Shown here one piece after another: positions 8,385 to 15,372 of a stretch of 20,789 bases of DNA (positions are counted from its first letter, which is position 1; each line of letters begins with the position of its first letter). The position numbers and the translations under genes were made by a program. The stretch spans positions 1 to 20,789 of the forward strand of contig JAHKKQ010000043.1 in assembly GCA_020027805.1 (NCBI GenBank), given 5' to 3'. This stretch comes from Candidatus Dadabacteria bacterium. Lineage in GTDB: Bacteria > Desulfobacterota_D > UBA1144 > Nemesobacterales > UBA2774. Under the pieces are notes generated by a model. It was not told where the DNA came from. It made no database searches and was given only the letters and a program-made list of their open reading frames with translations.

Positions 8385-9814
8385 AATATCTATCGGCGTC
8401 TATACTGATAATTTGCCTGCTGACATCAGCGGGCTGCATGGTGGGCCCTGACTACAAGACCCCGCAGGCGGAGCTCCCCGAATCCTTTCAGGACTCCGGC
8501 GCAAAGGACTTCTCCACGGACTCGATAGAGATCGAGTGGTGGAGCGCGTTTGGCGACCCCGTGCTCGACAGACTCGTCCGGGACGCGCTCACGGGTAACT
8601 ACGACATACAGATAGCGACCGCGCGGATCATGGAGGCCCGCGCGTTAAGGACGGAGACCGAGTTCGAGCTTGCGCCTATAGTGCCGTTCGACGCGAGTTA
8701 CACGAGGCAGAGGGTCGGGGAGTCGACTGTCTTCCCGGGCGTTGACAGGGAAGCCGATCTCTACGACGCGGGGTTCGACGCCGTTTGGGAGCTCGACTTC
8801 TTCGGACGCATAAGGCGGACTATAGAGGCCGATACGGCCGAGCTCGAATCCCGCATAGCCGCGAGGCGGGACGTGATAGTGTCGCTACTGGCCGAGGTCG
8901 CGAGGAACTATTTCGAGCTCCGGGGTGCGCAGAACCAGCTCGACGTTGCCAGGCGAAACGCTGCCAACCAGCAGAACACGCTTGACCTCACGATAGTGTT
9001 ATTGGAGGGGGGCAGGGGGACCGAGCTCGACACCTCCAGGGCAAGGGCGCAGCTCAACAATACGCTCGCAATCATACCGCCGTTCGAAGCCAGGGTGAAG
9101 AGAACCATATTCAGGCTCGGCGTGCTCACGGGTCAGCAGCCGGCTGCATATTTGACCGAGCTCCTTGAGCCCAAGCCGTTCCCCAAAGTCCCCGATGTCA
9201 TCAAGGTGGGCACCCCGGTCGAGTTGCTGGAGAGGAGGCCCGACATAAGGGTCGCCGAGCGGAACCTGGCGGCGTTTACGGCAGCTATAGGCATCGCCAC
9301 GGCCGACCTCTTCCCGCGGATAAGCATATTGGGAAGCGTATCGCTGCAGGCGGATACATTCGCGGGCGTGTTCGAGAGCGGCGCGGGGGCTTTCTCCATC
9401 GGCCCCAACATCTTCTGGCCGGCTTTCGATCTCGGGCGGGTGTATCAGAGGGTCGAAGCCGCGGACGCCCGCACCCAGGCGGCGTTCGCCCAGTACCAGC
9501 TCACGGTGCTGAGCGCTATTGAGGACGTGGACGGCGCGCTCGTCGGCCATAATCAGGAGATCGAGAGGCACAAGTACCTTGTCGAGGCGGCGGCCGAAAG
9601 CGAGAAGGCGATGAAGCTTGCCAGGATGAGGTACGACTTCGGGGTGGCGAATTTCCTCGACGTCCTCGACGCCGAGCGCACTCTGCTGCAGGCTCAGACA
9701 CAGCTTGCGGCGAGCGAAACCGACCTCCACACATCTCTCGTCGCGGTCTATAAGTCTCTAGGCGGCGGATGGGAGATTTACGATGAAAACAATATGGCCA
9801 AGGCCCCAAAATAG
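8381..9814 (+). CDS. Outer-membrane efflux channel, OprM/NodT family lipoprotein
   Basis: This 477-residue TolC-like channel completes the tripartite pump. It begins with signal sequence MKYLSASILIICLLTSAGC, where C19 is the lipidated cysteine, followed by the family's typical MVGPDYKTP. Two homologous halves of long amphipathic helices follow, with ERRPDIRVAERNLAAF near the middle as expected for this family. The ATG overlaps the shifted-frame stop of the pump gene as ATGA (8381-8384), the normal translational coupling. Because the pump has lost a non-multiple of three bases, the channel is also in frame with the pump's upper part, giving one open frame from 5414 to 9814. I treat the genes as separate because the lipoprotein signal and the ATGA junction are intact. 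A tRNA-derived repeat starts 13 bases after the stop. Confidence 0.88.
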   Translation: MKYLSASILIICLLTSAGCMVGPDYKTPQAELPESFQDSGAKDFSTDSIEIEWWSAFGDPVLDRLVRDALTGNYDIQIATARIMEARALRTETEFELAPIVPFDASYTRQRVGESTVFPGVDREADLYDAGFDAVWELDFFGRIRRTIEADTAELESRIAARRDVIVSLLAEVARNYFELRGAQNQLDVARRNAANQQNTLDLTIVLLEGGRGTELDTSRARAQLNNTLAIIPPFEARVKRTIFRLGVLTGQQPAAYLTELLEPKPFPKVPDVIKVGTPVELLERRPDIRVAERNLAAFTAAIGIATADLFPRISILGSVSLQADTFAGVFESGAGAFSIGPNIFWPAFDLGRVYQRVEAADARTQAAFAQYQLTVLSAIEDVDGALVGHNQEIERHKYLVEAAAESEKAMKLARMRYDFGVANFLDVLDAERTLLQAQTQLAASETDLHTSLVAVYKSLGGGWEIYDENNMAKAPK

Positions 9815-9826
9815 TTTTAAATCGCC

Positions 9827-9867
9827 CTCATAACCCGAAGGCCGGAGGTTCAAATCCTTCCCCCGCT
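9827..9867 (+). repeat. tRNA-fMet 3'-half direct repeat, copy 3 (att-like)
   Basis: 41 bases matching tRNA 1072-1112 at 39 sites (differences at 9842 and 9859). It starts exactly in the anticodon loop with CTCATAA and ends at the acceptor strand; similarity stops right after. It sits 13 bases beyond the efflux channel stop codon. Confidence 0.88.
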
Positions 9868-9920
9868 GCTATTTTTACCTCCGATTAAATTTTGGTTATC
9901 ATTCCCCCTGGACTAAACAC

Positions 9921-10196
9921 ATGAGTAATCTGCCGACAAAGGAAGGGCTTGCGGAAGCTTTGCGCGCAGCGGGGGCCGCGCATCACGAATACGAGGAGAC
10001 CGTGCTCCGGGGCGTGCGCCACGAGGAGTGGGCCGCTTTCTACGCCGCGTATGTCCTCGGAAGGCTCGGGGACTTCGCTCAGCCGAGCAATATGACCAAG
10101 TGGCTTACTGAAGCGCCCCTCACCCCAAATTGGGCGGAATCGGCAGCCGCTCATATACTTTCTGAAATCGGCCGCAGCCGTCCGCCGGAACAATAA
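9921..10196 (+). CDS. Small conserved-looking hypothetical protein
   Basis: This 91-residue soluble protein is predicted to be mostly helical, with Ala/Glu/His-rich segments (AEALRAAGAAHHEYE) and a Trp/Tyr-rich core (EEWAAFYAAYVLGRLGDF). It has no signal peptide, membrane helix or metal motif beyond a His-His pair. I have an impression that small proteins of this style occur widely next to unrelated genes, but I cannot name the family. There is no convincing ribosome site before the ATG. It is the first gene beyond the last tRNA-derived repeat, 40 bases before a hydrolase gene in the same direction, so the two may be co-transcribed. Confidence 0.6.
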   Translation: MSNLPTKEGLAEALRAAGAAHHEYEETVLRGVRHEEWAAFYAAYVLGRLGDFAQPSNMTKWLTEAPLTPNWAESAAAHILSEIGRSRPPEQ

Positions 10197-10236
10197 AGAA
10201 GAGCGGAGCAGCGTTCTCCAGGAGTGGATCAAGGCC

Positions 10237-11400
10237 TTGCGACGTATCAAGCCGTACATTGCGGTCTTATTAAGCGCATTAGTGATAGTGCTAATTTGGT
10301 GGCTTGCGGTCGCAGGACCGGTGACAGTCTATCGGACCATTTATTACAACTTTTCGGGCATCGATGACTATCGCATCTTCCCCCAGCGCAAGCTTACACC
10401 CGCACCGCTGACCTTCCGGTTTCGTGAGGGTGCCGGTCCGGAATACTCTTCTCTGAAGATTAGCTTCGGCGGCCGCAAGGACATCGAACTCATCGATTTA
10501 CTCGAGAAGAGTCAGACAACGGCTTTCCTGGTGGTAAAGGACGGTCAGATTGTATTCGAAAAGTACTACCACGGATACGACCGCACAACTCCATCGCTGT
10601 CGTTTTCAATGTCAAAGTCGGTGCTCTCCCTATTGGTCGGTTGCGCCATCGACGATGGCTATCTCCGGTCGGTCGATCAGCCTGTGACGGATCTTGTCCC
10701 TGAACTGGCGCGGTATGGGTTCGATTCTGTCACTCTCAGGCACCTCTTGCAGATGACTTCCGGCATAGACTACGAGGAAAACGATTTCCCCCTGGGGATT
10801 CATGTCCGCTTCTACTACACTGACCGGCTGGAAGAGGAGATATTAAAACTCAGGCTGCGGGAGCCTGCTGGCAGCCGGTTTCTCTACAAATCGGGTGATG
10901 CCTTTCTGCTGACCCTCGCGCTCAATCGCGCCCTCGGTCAGAAGAGCGTAACCCGGTACATGCAGGAGCGCGTCTGGAACCCGCTTGGCATGGAGTATGA
11001 AGGAGCGTGGAGTATCGATCATACGCCGGGCGGGTTGGAGAAAACTGGCTGCTGCCTCGCTGCTACCGCACGGGACTTCGCCAAGATTGGACAGCTCTAC
11101 TTGAACAAGGGTGCGTGGAATGGTCGCCGGATCGTTCCCGAGGCGTGGGTTGTTGAATCCACGCGAATCGATACAAGTGCAGGCAGTTCTTGGGATTATC
11201 AGTATATGTGGTGGTTAATCTCCCCGGACCGATCCGACTTCATGGCTGTAGGCCACCTTGGACAGTTTCTCTATGTAAATCCCGACGCCAAGATCATCGT
11301 TGTGCGTCTGGGCGATGGCATGGGGAATCTGAGTCTCGAAGAGTGGAAAGAAGTCTTCTTATCGCTGTCAGATAATGTACTCTCGACAAGAGGAGAATAA
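10237..11400 (+). CDS. Membrane-anchored serine hydrolase of the class C beta-lactamase family
   Basis: This 387-residue protein has an N-terminal transmembrane segment (about 7-27) and a beta-lactamase/penicillin-binding-protein fold in the periplasm. Active-site motifs are visible: S124-M-S-K127 (SxxK nucleophile and base), Y217-K-S219 (the YxS/YxN element) and H340-L-G342 (the KTG-equivalent, here HxG). HxG is common among esterases and peptidases of this family rather than true beta-lactamases, so the substrate may be a peptide or ester. Cell-wall or D-amino-acid substrates are possible but unproven. The start is a TTG with GGAG 12 bases upstream; no in-frame ATG lies nearby upstream. The gene ends about 90 bases before the riboswitch promoter. 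Confidence 0.82.
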   Translation: MRRIKPYIAVLLSALVIVLIWWLAVAGPVTVYRTIYYNFSGIDDYRIFPQRKLTPAPLTFRFREGAGPEYSSLKISFGGRKDIELIDLLEKSQTTAFLVVKDGQIVFEKYYHGYDRTTPSLSFSMSKSVLSLLVGCAIDDGYLRSVDQPVTDLVPELARYGFDSVTLRHLLQMTSGIDYEENDFPLGIHVRFYYTDRLEEEILKLRLREPAGSRFLYKSGDAFLLTLALNRALGQKSVTRYMQERVWNPLGMEYEGAWSIDHTPGGLEKTGCCLAATARDFAKIGQLYLNKGAWNGRRIVPEAWVVESTRIDTSAGSSWDYQYMWWLISPDRSDFMAVGHLGQFLYVNPDAKIIVVRLGDGMGNLSLEEWKEVFLSLSDNVLSTRGE

Positions 11401-11492
11401 CCGGGCGGGCCCAAGAAAGCGCTACAGGCATGGTACCAGGGGTGCCGCGAGATAATTCGTTGCTCCCCCCCTTCCACTAAGCGTAAAATCGA

Positions 11493-11522
11493 TTGACACG
11501 GAAGCGTGCTTTATATTAGAAT
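11493..11522 (+). promoter_or_regulatory. Sigma70 promoter driving the riboswitch leader
   Basis: TTGACA (11493-11498), 18-base spacer, TAGAAT (11517-11522, five of six consensus). The predicted start near 11529 is a few bases before the aptamer, giving a leader of about 195 bases before the ATG at 11725. Confidence 0.65.
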
Positions 11523-11533
11523 GATTCTTAACT

Positions 11534-11612
11534 AGAAGGGCAAACCATTTGAAAGAATGGGACGCAAAGTCACAGGCCTAAGAACCTCCCGTTTACGGCG
11601 GCTGGATTGCTA
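11534..11612 (+). promoter_or_regulatory. Cyclic-di-GMP class I riboswitch (GEMM-I)
   Basis: The most conserved blocks of the family are present in order. GGGCAAACC (11538-11546) is followed by the stem CCATT/AATGG with a GAAA-containing loop (11545-11560), then GGGACGCAAAG (11559-11569). A short GTC/GGC stem and CTA follow (11569-11580), then a second arm CCG-TTTA-CGG (11589-11598) closed by GGATTGC. This RNA binds c-di-GMP and controls the downstream gene. No intrinsic terminator is evident between aptamer and gene, so translational control is likely. CCTCC at 11585-11589, inside the aptamer arm, is complementary to the GGAGG of the ribosome site at 11714-11718, which would suit a ligand-ON switch. 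CGGATTT (11653-11659) can also pair with AAATCCG (11703-11709), just before that site. The mechanism is inference. Confidence 0.9.
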
Positions 11613-11724
11613 TAGTGAATCTGAGTAAGTCGGGCGACTGCACGCACCTTCCCGGATTTACTCCATTTGCTTCCCGTCTACGCAATCGGTCTGTCCTTCG
11701 AGAAATCCGCAGAGGAGGCACGCT

Positions 11725-12162
11725 ATGGCACGTAAGAGAAGTATTCCGAAGATGTCGGCAAAGGGGATGGGCGGGGCGAGGCTCGATTTCGCTGCCCTGA
11801 AATTCAGTGCCGCGATCGGGGAGAAGAAGAACTACAACTTCCAGCCCGAGGTGACGGAGTATGACCTGTGGCCGTTTTCGACCATTGAGTGGGTAGCGGC
11901 GGAGGGGAAATACAGGGCGCGGGCGATGGTTCAGCATAATGCCAGTCACGACATGGTCGCGTTTAATTCCTGGCACCAGGATTACGGCGACGCGGAGCGT
12001 CCCATCGATCTTTTAAGGCACAGCCTCCAGGGGACCGCCGAGAGGCCGATTTACAATATCTTTGGCGAGACGATCGAAGTCCACACCGCTGACATCGGCG
12101 GCGGGTCCGTTGTGAACGTCACCGAAGTGCTCGCGCTCATCTGGTCGATGACCGAAAGCTGA
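11725..12162 (+). CDS. Riboswitch-controlled hypothetical protein
   Basis: I do not recognise this 145-residue protein. It has no signal peptide or membrane segment. The first 20 residues are basic (MARKRSIPKMSAKG) and the remainder is mixed, with an aromatic patch (EYDLWPFSTIEW) and a Gly-rich turn (ADIGGGSVVNV) near the C-terminus. The start is secured by GAGGAGG (11712-11718) six bases before ATG. It is the only gene between the c-di-GMP riboswitch and the next gene, which runs the other way. It is therefore the riboswitch's target and may be an effector of the motile-to-sessile switch. Attachment, exopolysaccharide or motility roles are guesses from the regulator, not from the protein. 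Confidence 0.75.
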   Translation: MARKRSIPKMSAKGMGGARLDFAALKFSAAIGEKKNYNFQPEVTEYDLWPFSTIEWVAAEGKYRARAMVQHNASHDMVAFNSWHQDYGDAERPIDLLRHSLQGTAERPIYNIFGETIEVHTADIGGGSVVNVTEVLALIWSMTES

Positions 12163-12270
12163 GAAGCACGCGGCCGGATCACGTATGCGCTTCTTATGCA
12201 GCCGTTGTGCAGTGTTAGCCTGGAACTCATCCGGCATTCCTGCAGGCGCCGGTGATGTCGCGTTCCTGTT

Positions 12271-12663
12271 TCAGTTGCCCATCGCGCCGGCCAGCGACGA
12301 CTTGCAGTCGGGCGTAAGCTTGGCTTCGTTCGACTGGAGGCACTGCATGACTTCGGCCTTCTTGTCCCCTGCGCTCGCGCATAGCGACGTGATGTCGTCC
12401 TCGCATGCCTGGTTTACCTGTTCTACCTGCCTCGCAATCTTAATCAGGTGAATCTTGCAGCCCCTCGAGAGCTGGCTCGCGTTTTCCTTGAGACACCCGG
12501 AGAGCTTGCCGCCCCCCGGCTTGATGCCCGGGCATACTGTCTGTATATCCTCTGCGCAGGGCCCTGCGTCCTGTGTGAACGCGCCTATACTCCAGGAAAA
12601 AATTAAGCCTAGTGTGATTATGGCTACGACTATCGATGTTACGAGGGGTGCATTGCTTCTCAT
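12271..12663 (-). CDS. Exported protein with two cysteine-rich GLG1-type repeats
   Basis: This 130-residue protein has an N-terminal hydrophobic signal (about 8-28) and then two repeats with identical cysteine spacing, C-x7-C-x12-C-x11-C: C36/C44/C57/C69 and C87/C95/C108/C120. The pattern and surrounding residues (CAEDIQTVCPG, ACEDDITSLCA) fit the cysteine-rich repeat of eukaryotic Golgi apparatus protein 1 (Cys_rich_FGFR family), also found in bacterial secreted proteins of unknown role. The eight cysteines probably form disulphides in the periplasm. The next gene in the same direction is the VIT-type transporter, whose start lies more than 780 bases upstream with an 88-base gap between the genes, so the two could share a transcript. 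Function unknown. Confidence 0.8.
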   Translation of the reverse strand: MRSNAPLVTSIVVAIITLGLIFSWSIGAFTQDAGPCAEDIQTVCPGIKPGGGKLSGCLKENASQLSRGCKIHLIKIARQVEQVNQACEDDITSLCASAGDKKAEVMQCLQSNEAKLTPDCKSSLAGAMGN

Positions 12664-12751
12664 GACTGTCTCCTTGGATTTGGTTCCTAATTATAAGCCT
12701 TATTGCGGCCGGTTCATAAGGTCCTGAAAATACTTGCCGGGTTTGCGGGTT

Positions 12752-13447
12752 TCAGACTGACGTGCCGAAGAGCGCGCCGACGCCCGCCGTCAACCCCATT
12801 GCGAGAGCGCCCCAGAACGTGACACGGACAGCGCCTTTCAGTATGGAGGCGCCGCCCGTTTGCGCGGCCAATGCGCCCAGTATTGCCAGGAACAGGAGAG
12901 ACGTCCCTGAAACAACGGGGACTGTGACGGGTAGCGGGGCGGCGAGCACCGCGAGGAGGGGAAGGGCCGCGCCCGCCGCGAACGTGAGCGCCGACGTCAG
13001 CGCCGCCTGTATAGGACGCGCGCTCGCGGCTTCCGTTATGCCGAGCTCGTCACGGGCGTGCGCCGCGAGCGGGTCGTTCTCCATGAGCTTGAGCGCGACC
13101 TGCCTCGCGAGCCCGGGGTCGAGTCCCCGTCCGATGTATATTGACGTGAGCTCGTCGCGCTCGCTTTCTATATCCGTAGTGAGCTCCTTGCGTTCACGCC
13201 CGAGGTCGGCCTGTTCAGTATCCGCCTGCGAGCTCACGGACACGTATTCGCCGGCCGCCATGGAGAGCGCCCCCGCCACGAGGCCCGCGACGCCCGCGAT
13301 GAGCACGCTCTGGTGCGAGGCGTTCGATGCTGCGACCCCCACTACGAGGCTCGCCGTGGATACGATTCCGTCGTTGGCCCCTAGCACCGCGGCGCGGAGC
13401 CAGCCTATACGCTCTGTCTTGTGCCTTTCCCTGTGGCTTATGACCAT
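12752..13447 (-). CDS. VIT1/CCC1 family Fe2+/Mn2+ transporter
   Basis: This 231-residue inner-membrane protein belongs to the vacuolar iron transporter family, which exports ferrous iron or manganese from the cytosol. TM1-2 occupy about residues 15-70, including the family signature AVLGANDGIVSTASLVVGVA and a GEYVSVSSQ segment. A charged cytoplasmic domain (about 75-135) is rich in Glu and Arg and corresponds to the metal-binding domain of the family. Three further membrane spans follow (about 145-230). Length and architecture are normal. The start lies close to the usual N-terminus. The gene is divergent from the lipoprotein at 13697. Metal specificity cannot be decided from sequence. Confidence 0.9.
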   Translation of the reverse strand: MVISHRERHKTERIGWLRAAVLGANDGIVSTASLVVGVAASNASHQSVLIAGVAGLVAGALSMAAGEYVSVSSQADTEQADLGRERKELTTDIESERDELTSIYIGRGLDPGLARQVALKLMENDPLAAHARDELGITEAASARPIQAALTSALTFAAGAALPLLAVLAAPLPVTVPVVSGTSLLFLAILGALAAQTGGASILKGAVRVTFWGALAMGLTAGVGALFGTSV

Positions 13448-13634
13448 AACGGCTCCTCTGCTTTATTTAATGCTTAGGATTATAGGGATCGAAATTATCT
13501 TTGGCAATCCGGGACGAGAATTAAGGGATGGATTTTTTAGATACGGTATACATTCAGAAAACATATATGTAAAGGGTTTAACGGGAGAAGCGCTCCCGGC
13601 CGCAAACTGATAAACAGCGCATGAATTAGTAAAA

Positions 13635-13654
13635 TATGTTATATTTTTAACATA
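13635..13654. promoter_or_regulatory. AT-rich perfect inverted repeat upstream of the PrcB-like gene
   Basis: TATGTTA (13635-13641) and TAACATA (13648-13654) form a seven-base perfect stem around the loop TATTTT. It lies about 43 bases before the lipoprotein start. It may be an operator; the short run of T is in the loop, so it is not a normal terminator. Confidence 0.35.
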
Positions 13655-13696
13655 ACGGGGTGAAACTCGTTAAACCCGAAGCGGATGAGGGTGGAA

Positions 13697-14290
13697 ATGA
13701 GAAAGTATCTCTTGGCTATTCCATTTATTTTTTTAATGCTCGGCTGTAACGACGGCGATGACGCTCAGAATTTCTGCTATATATTGACCTCGTCCGACCC
13801 GTGCTTCGATGCGAATGCGGGAGGGAGCACGACGGTCGTGACCGACCAGACTGTGGAGGAGGTGATCGCGGAAGAGGAGGGCATGCCGGGGTTCGAGGGC
13901 GAGCTCGAGGTCACGGACATTTTAACCACGGCGGGCTTCTTGGGAGAGCGCCCTCCTGATTGCCCCTGGGCACAGACTCAATTGGTTATAAAAACGGCCC
14001 GGGATTGGAACAGGTTCAGACAGAGCTGTTTATTCAGCTTCTTCGAACTTCCGGACGTGGATTTCTCTGAGAACATCGTTCTCGTTTCGACTCAGAACTT
14101 TGATGGGTTTGGTACGAGCATACTGGCCGCTTTAGAGTTCGACACCGAGCTTGCAGCCGTAATCAAGGATGAGGTTAGCGAATTTGATAATCCTGCGCCG
14201 GCATTCAGGTTCTCGATAGTTTCAATACCCAGGCGCGATCTGCCCGTCGATTTCATAAGAGTTGAGGAAGATATAGTTATTATAGAATAA
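13697..14290 (+). CDS. Lipoprotein with PrcB-like C-terminal domain
   Basis: This 197-residue exported lipoprotein has signal MRKYLLAIPFIFLMLGC, with C17 as lipidated cysteine. An acidic linker follows (TVEEVIAEEEG). The domain from about residue 95 to the end, with a TARDWNRFRQSC start and a core reading DVDFSENIVLVSTQNF, resembles the PrcB C-terminal domain found in small secreted lipoproteins. That match is by impression and the function is not established. ATG 13697 is preferred because GAGGGTGG stands just before it; an in-frame ATG at 13685 would add four residues. A convergent small gene (14371-14529) ends 80 bases downstream. Confidence 0.65.
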   Translation: MRKYLLAIPFIFLMLGCNDGDDAQNFCYILTSSDPCFDANAGGSTTVVTDQTVEEVIAEEEGMPGFEGELEVTDILTTAGFLGERPPDCPWAQTQLVIKTARDWNRFRQSCLFSFFELPDVDFSENIVLVSTQNFDGFGTSILAALEFDTELAAVIKDEVSEFDNPAPAFRFSIVSIPRRDLPVDFIRVEEDIVIIE

Positions 14291-14370
14291 ACCAAGTGAT
14301 AGCTCTCGGTTTCCGCATTTTAGGCGATTACACCTGCGAATCGGAAAGTATTTATTAGCTCGTCCCTGCT

Positions 14371-14529
14371 CTAATGTTTATCGTCCGCTTCGGATGCGCG
14401 CTTCTCTCCGGATTGACTGGGGTCGTATGCCGGTTCTTCCTGAACGATGACGAGGCTTTGGGCCTTGTCCACTTCGGAGTGGTCGTAATAAAAGTAGTCG
14501 AGAAGTCTGATGTCTATGTCCTCCCTCAC
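14371..14529 (-). CDS. Small acidic protein, 52 residues, unknown function
   Basis: A GTG-initiated frame of 52 codons. Its ribosome site is exceptionally good: GGAGGTGA (14542 down to 14535) five bases before GTG. The product starts VREDIDIRLLDYFYYDHSEVD, then runs through a hydrophobic strand (AQSLVIVQ) into a polar, charged tail ending in DDKH. No signal peptide, Cys pair or known motif is seen. A second in-frame GTG at 14538 lies inside the ribosome site and is less likely. An overlapping frame of similar size on this strand (14378-14575) lacks a ribosome site. The gene is convergent with the PrcB-like lipoprotein. I cannot assign a function. Confidence 0.6.
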   Translation of the reverse strand: MREDIDIRLLDYFYYDHSEVDKAQSLVIVQEEPAYDPSQSGEKRASEADDKH

Positions 14530-14679
14530 GTAAATCACCTCCCCTGCCTATATAGATGTACTTACATTTTAACACTTGCGGACTGATAAAGTAAGAGGTT
14601 TTTTATAGTTCGCTTATGTTCGGATCATCGGATCACTCATAAAAAAAGTTCTCGGGCGTCCGGGAAAAATCGATTAAAC

Positions 14680-14711
14680 TGTCCTTTATTCGGGCGTTCG
14701 TTCGTCGTATA
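14680..14711 (+). promoter_or_regulatory. Putative ECF-type promoter, copy A (SRPBCC gene)
   Basis: TGTCCT (14680-14685), 17-base spacer, CGTCGTATA (14703-14711). It shares TTCGTTCGTCGTATA across the -10 region with copy B. It lies 28 bases before the ATG of the SRPBCC gene. Confidence 0.6.
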
Positions 14712-14739
14712 GTCGGAATAAAAAAATAGGGGGATTGTT

Positions 14740-15279
14740 ATGCTCAAAAAAATCCTGATAGTTCTGGCTGTAATCATTATAATATTTATCGGTCTCGTCG
14801 CCATGCAGCCGTCCGAATTCCGCGTCGTGCGGTCGGGAGTGATTCCGGCCCCCGCGCCCGAGGTGTTTGAGCGGGTGAATAATTTCCACAACTGGGAGGC
14901 ATGGTCCCCCTGGGTCGGGATAGATCCGGCGATGAAGCAGAAATACGAAGGTCCGCCCGCCGGAACAGGCGCGGTCTACAAATGGTCGGGGAACTCGGAG
15001 GTAGGCGAAGGGATTATGACGATCACCGAGAGCCGTCCGAACGATCTGGTCAGGATCAAGCTCGAATTCCTTAAGCCTTTCGCCGCGACGAATACTGCAG
15101 AGTTCACATTCGAGCCCGAGGGCGAGCAGACCATGGTGACCTGGAGCATGGAGGGTAAAAACAATTTTATAGCCAAGGCGATCAGTATGTTTATCGATAT
15201 GGACAAAATGATCGGCGGCAACTTCGAGAAGGGCTTGGCGAATATGAAGACTATTGCCGAAGGCGCGGCAAGGAATTAA
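14740..15279 (+). CDS. SRPBCC (START-like/polyketide cyclase) family protein, membrane-anchored
   Basis: A 179-residue protein with a single N-terminal transmembrane helix (about 5-22), then an SRPBCC ligand-binding domain (about 33-175). Features typical of the family are the opening VIPAPAPEVFERVNNFHNW, the Trp-rich WEAWSPW turn, the strand pattern ending in TMVTWSMEG, and a long C-terminal helix (NFEKGLANMKTIAEG). These domains bind hydrophobic ligands in a helix-grip cavity; the ligand here is unknown. GGGGG lies about seven bases before ATG. It is the first gene of the cluster that ends in the sigma factor, and its promoter matches the sigma factor's own. The next gene (DoxX) starts 93 bases later. 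Confidence 0.85.
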   Translation: MLKKILIVLAVIIIIFIGLVAMQPSEFRVVRSGVIPAPAPEVFERVNNFHNWEAWSPWVGIDPAMKQKYEGPPAGTGAVYKWSGNSEVGEGIMTITESRPNDLVRIKLEFLKPFAATNTAEFTFEPEGEQTMVTWSMEGKNNFIAKAISMFIDMDKMIGGNFEKGLANMKTIAEGAARN

Positions 15280-15372
15280 GCTTCGATGCGCGACAAGTTT
15301 GTGAGGGATTACCGGGCAATAGAAATTATTTGTCGGGCTGGGAGAAAAAGATGCGAATAGGAGAAAAGGCGA

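Noticed and set aside
13673..13681. AACCCGAAG, a possible fourth trace of the tRNA repeat
   Set aside because: Only nine bases match and the T-arm and acceptor parts are absent; this is expected by chance.
14374..14586. 70-codon plus-strand and 65-codon minus-strand frames around 14.4-14.6 kb
   Set aside because: Neither has a ribosome site, and the better-supported minus-strand GTG frame at 14371-14529 covers the same bases.
14651..14665. GC-rich hairpin with an adjacent A-run as a minus-strand terminator
   Set aside because: The stem relies on a G-T pair that becomes an A-C mismatch on the minus strand, so it would not fold there; on the plus strand no T-run follows.
15331..15359. TGTCGG-N17-CGAATA before DoxX as another ECF promoter
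   Set aside because: The predicted start would be only about ten bases before the DoxX ATG, overlapping the ribosome site, and the boxes differ from the three matching copies.
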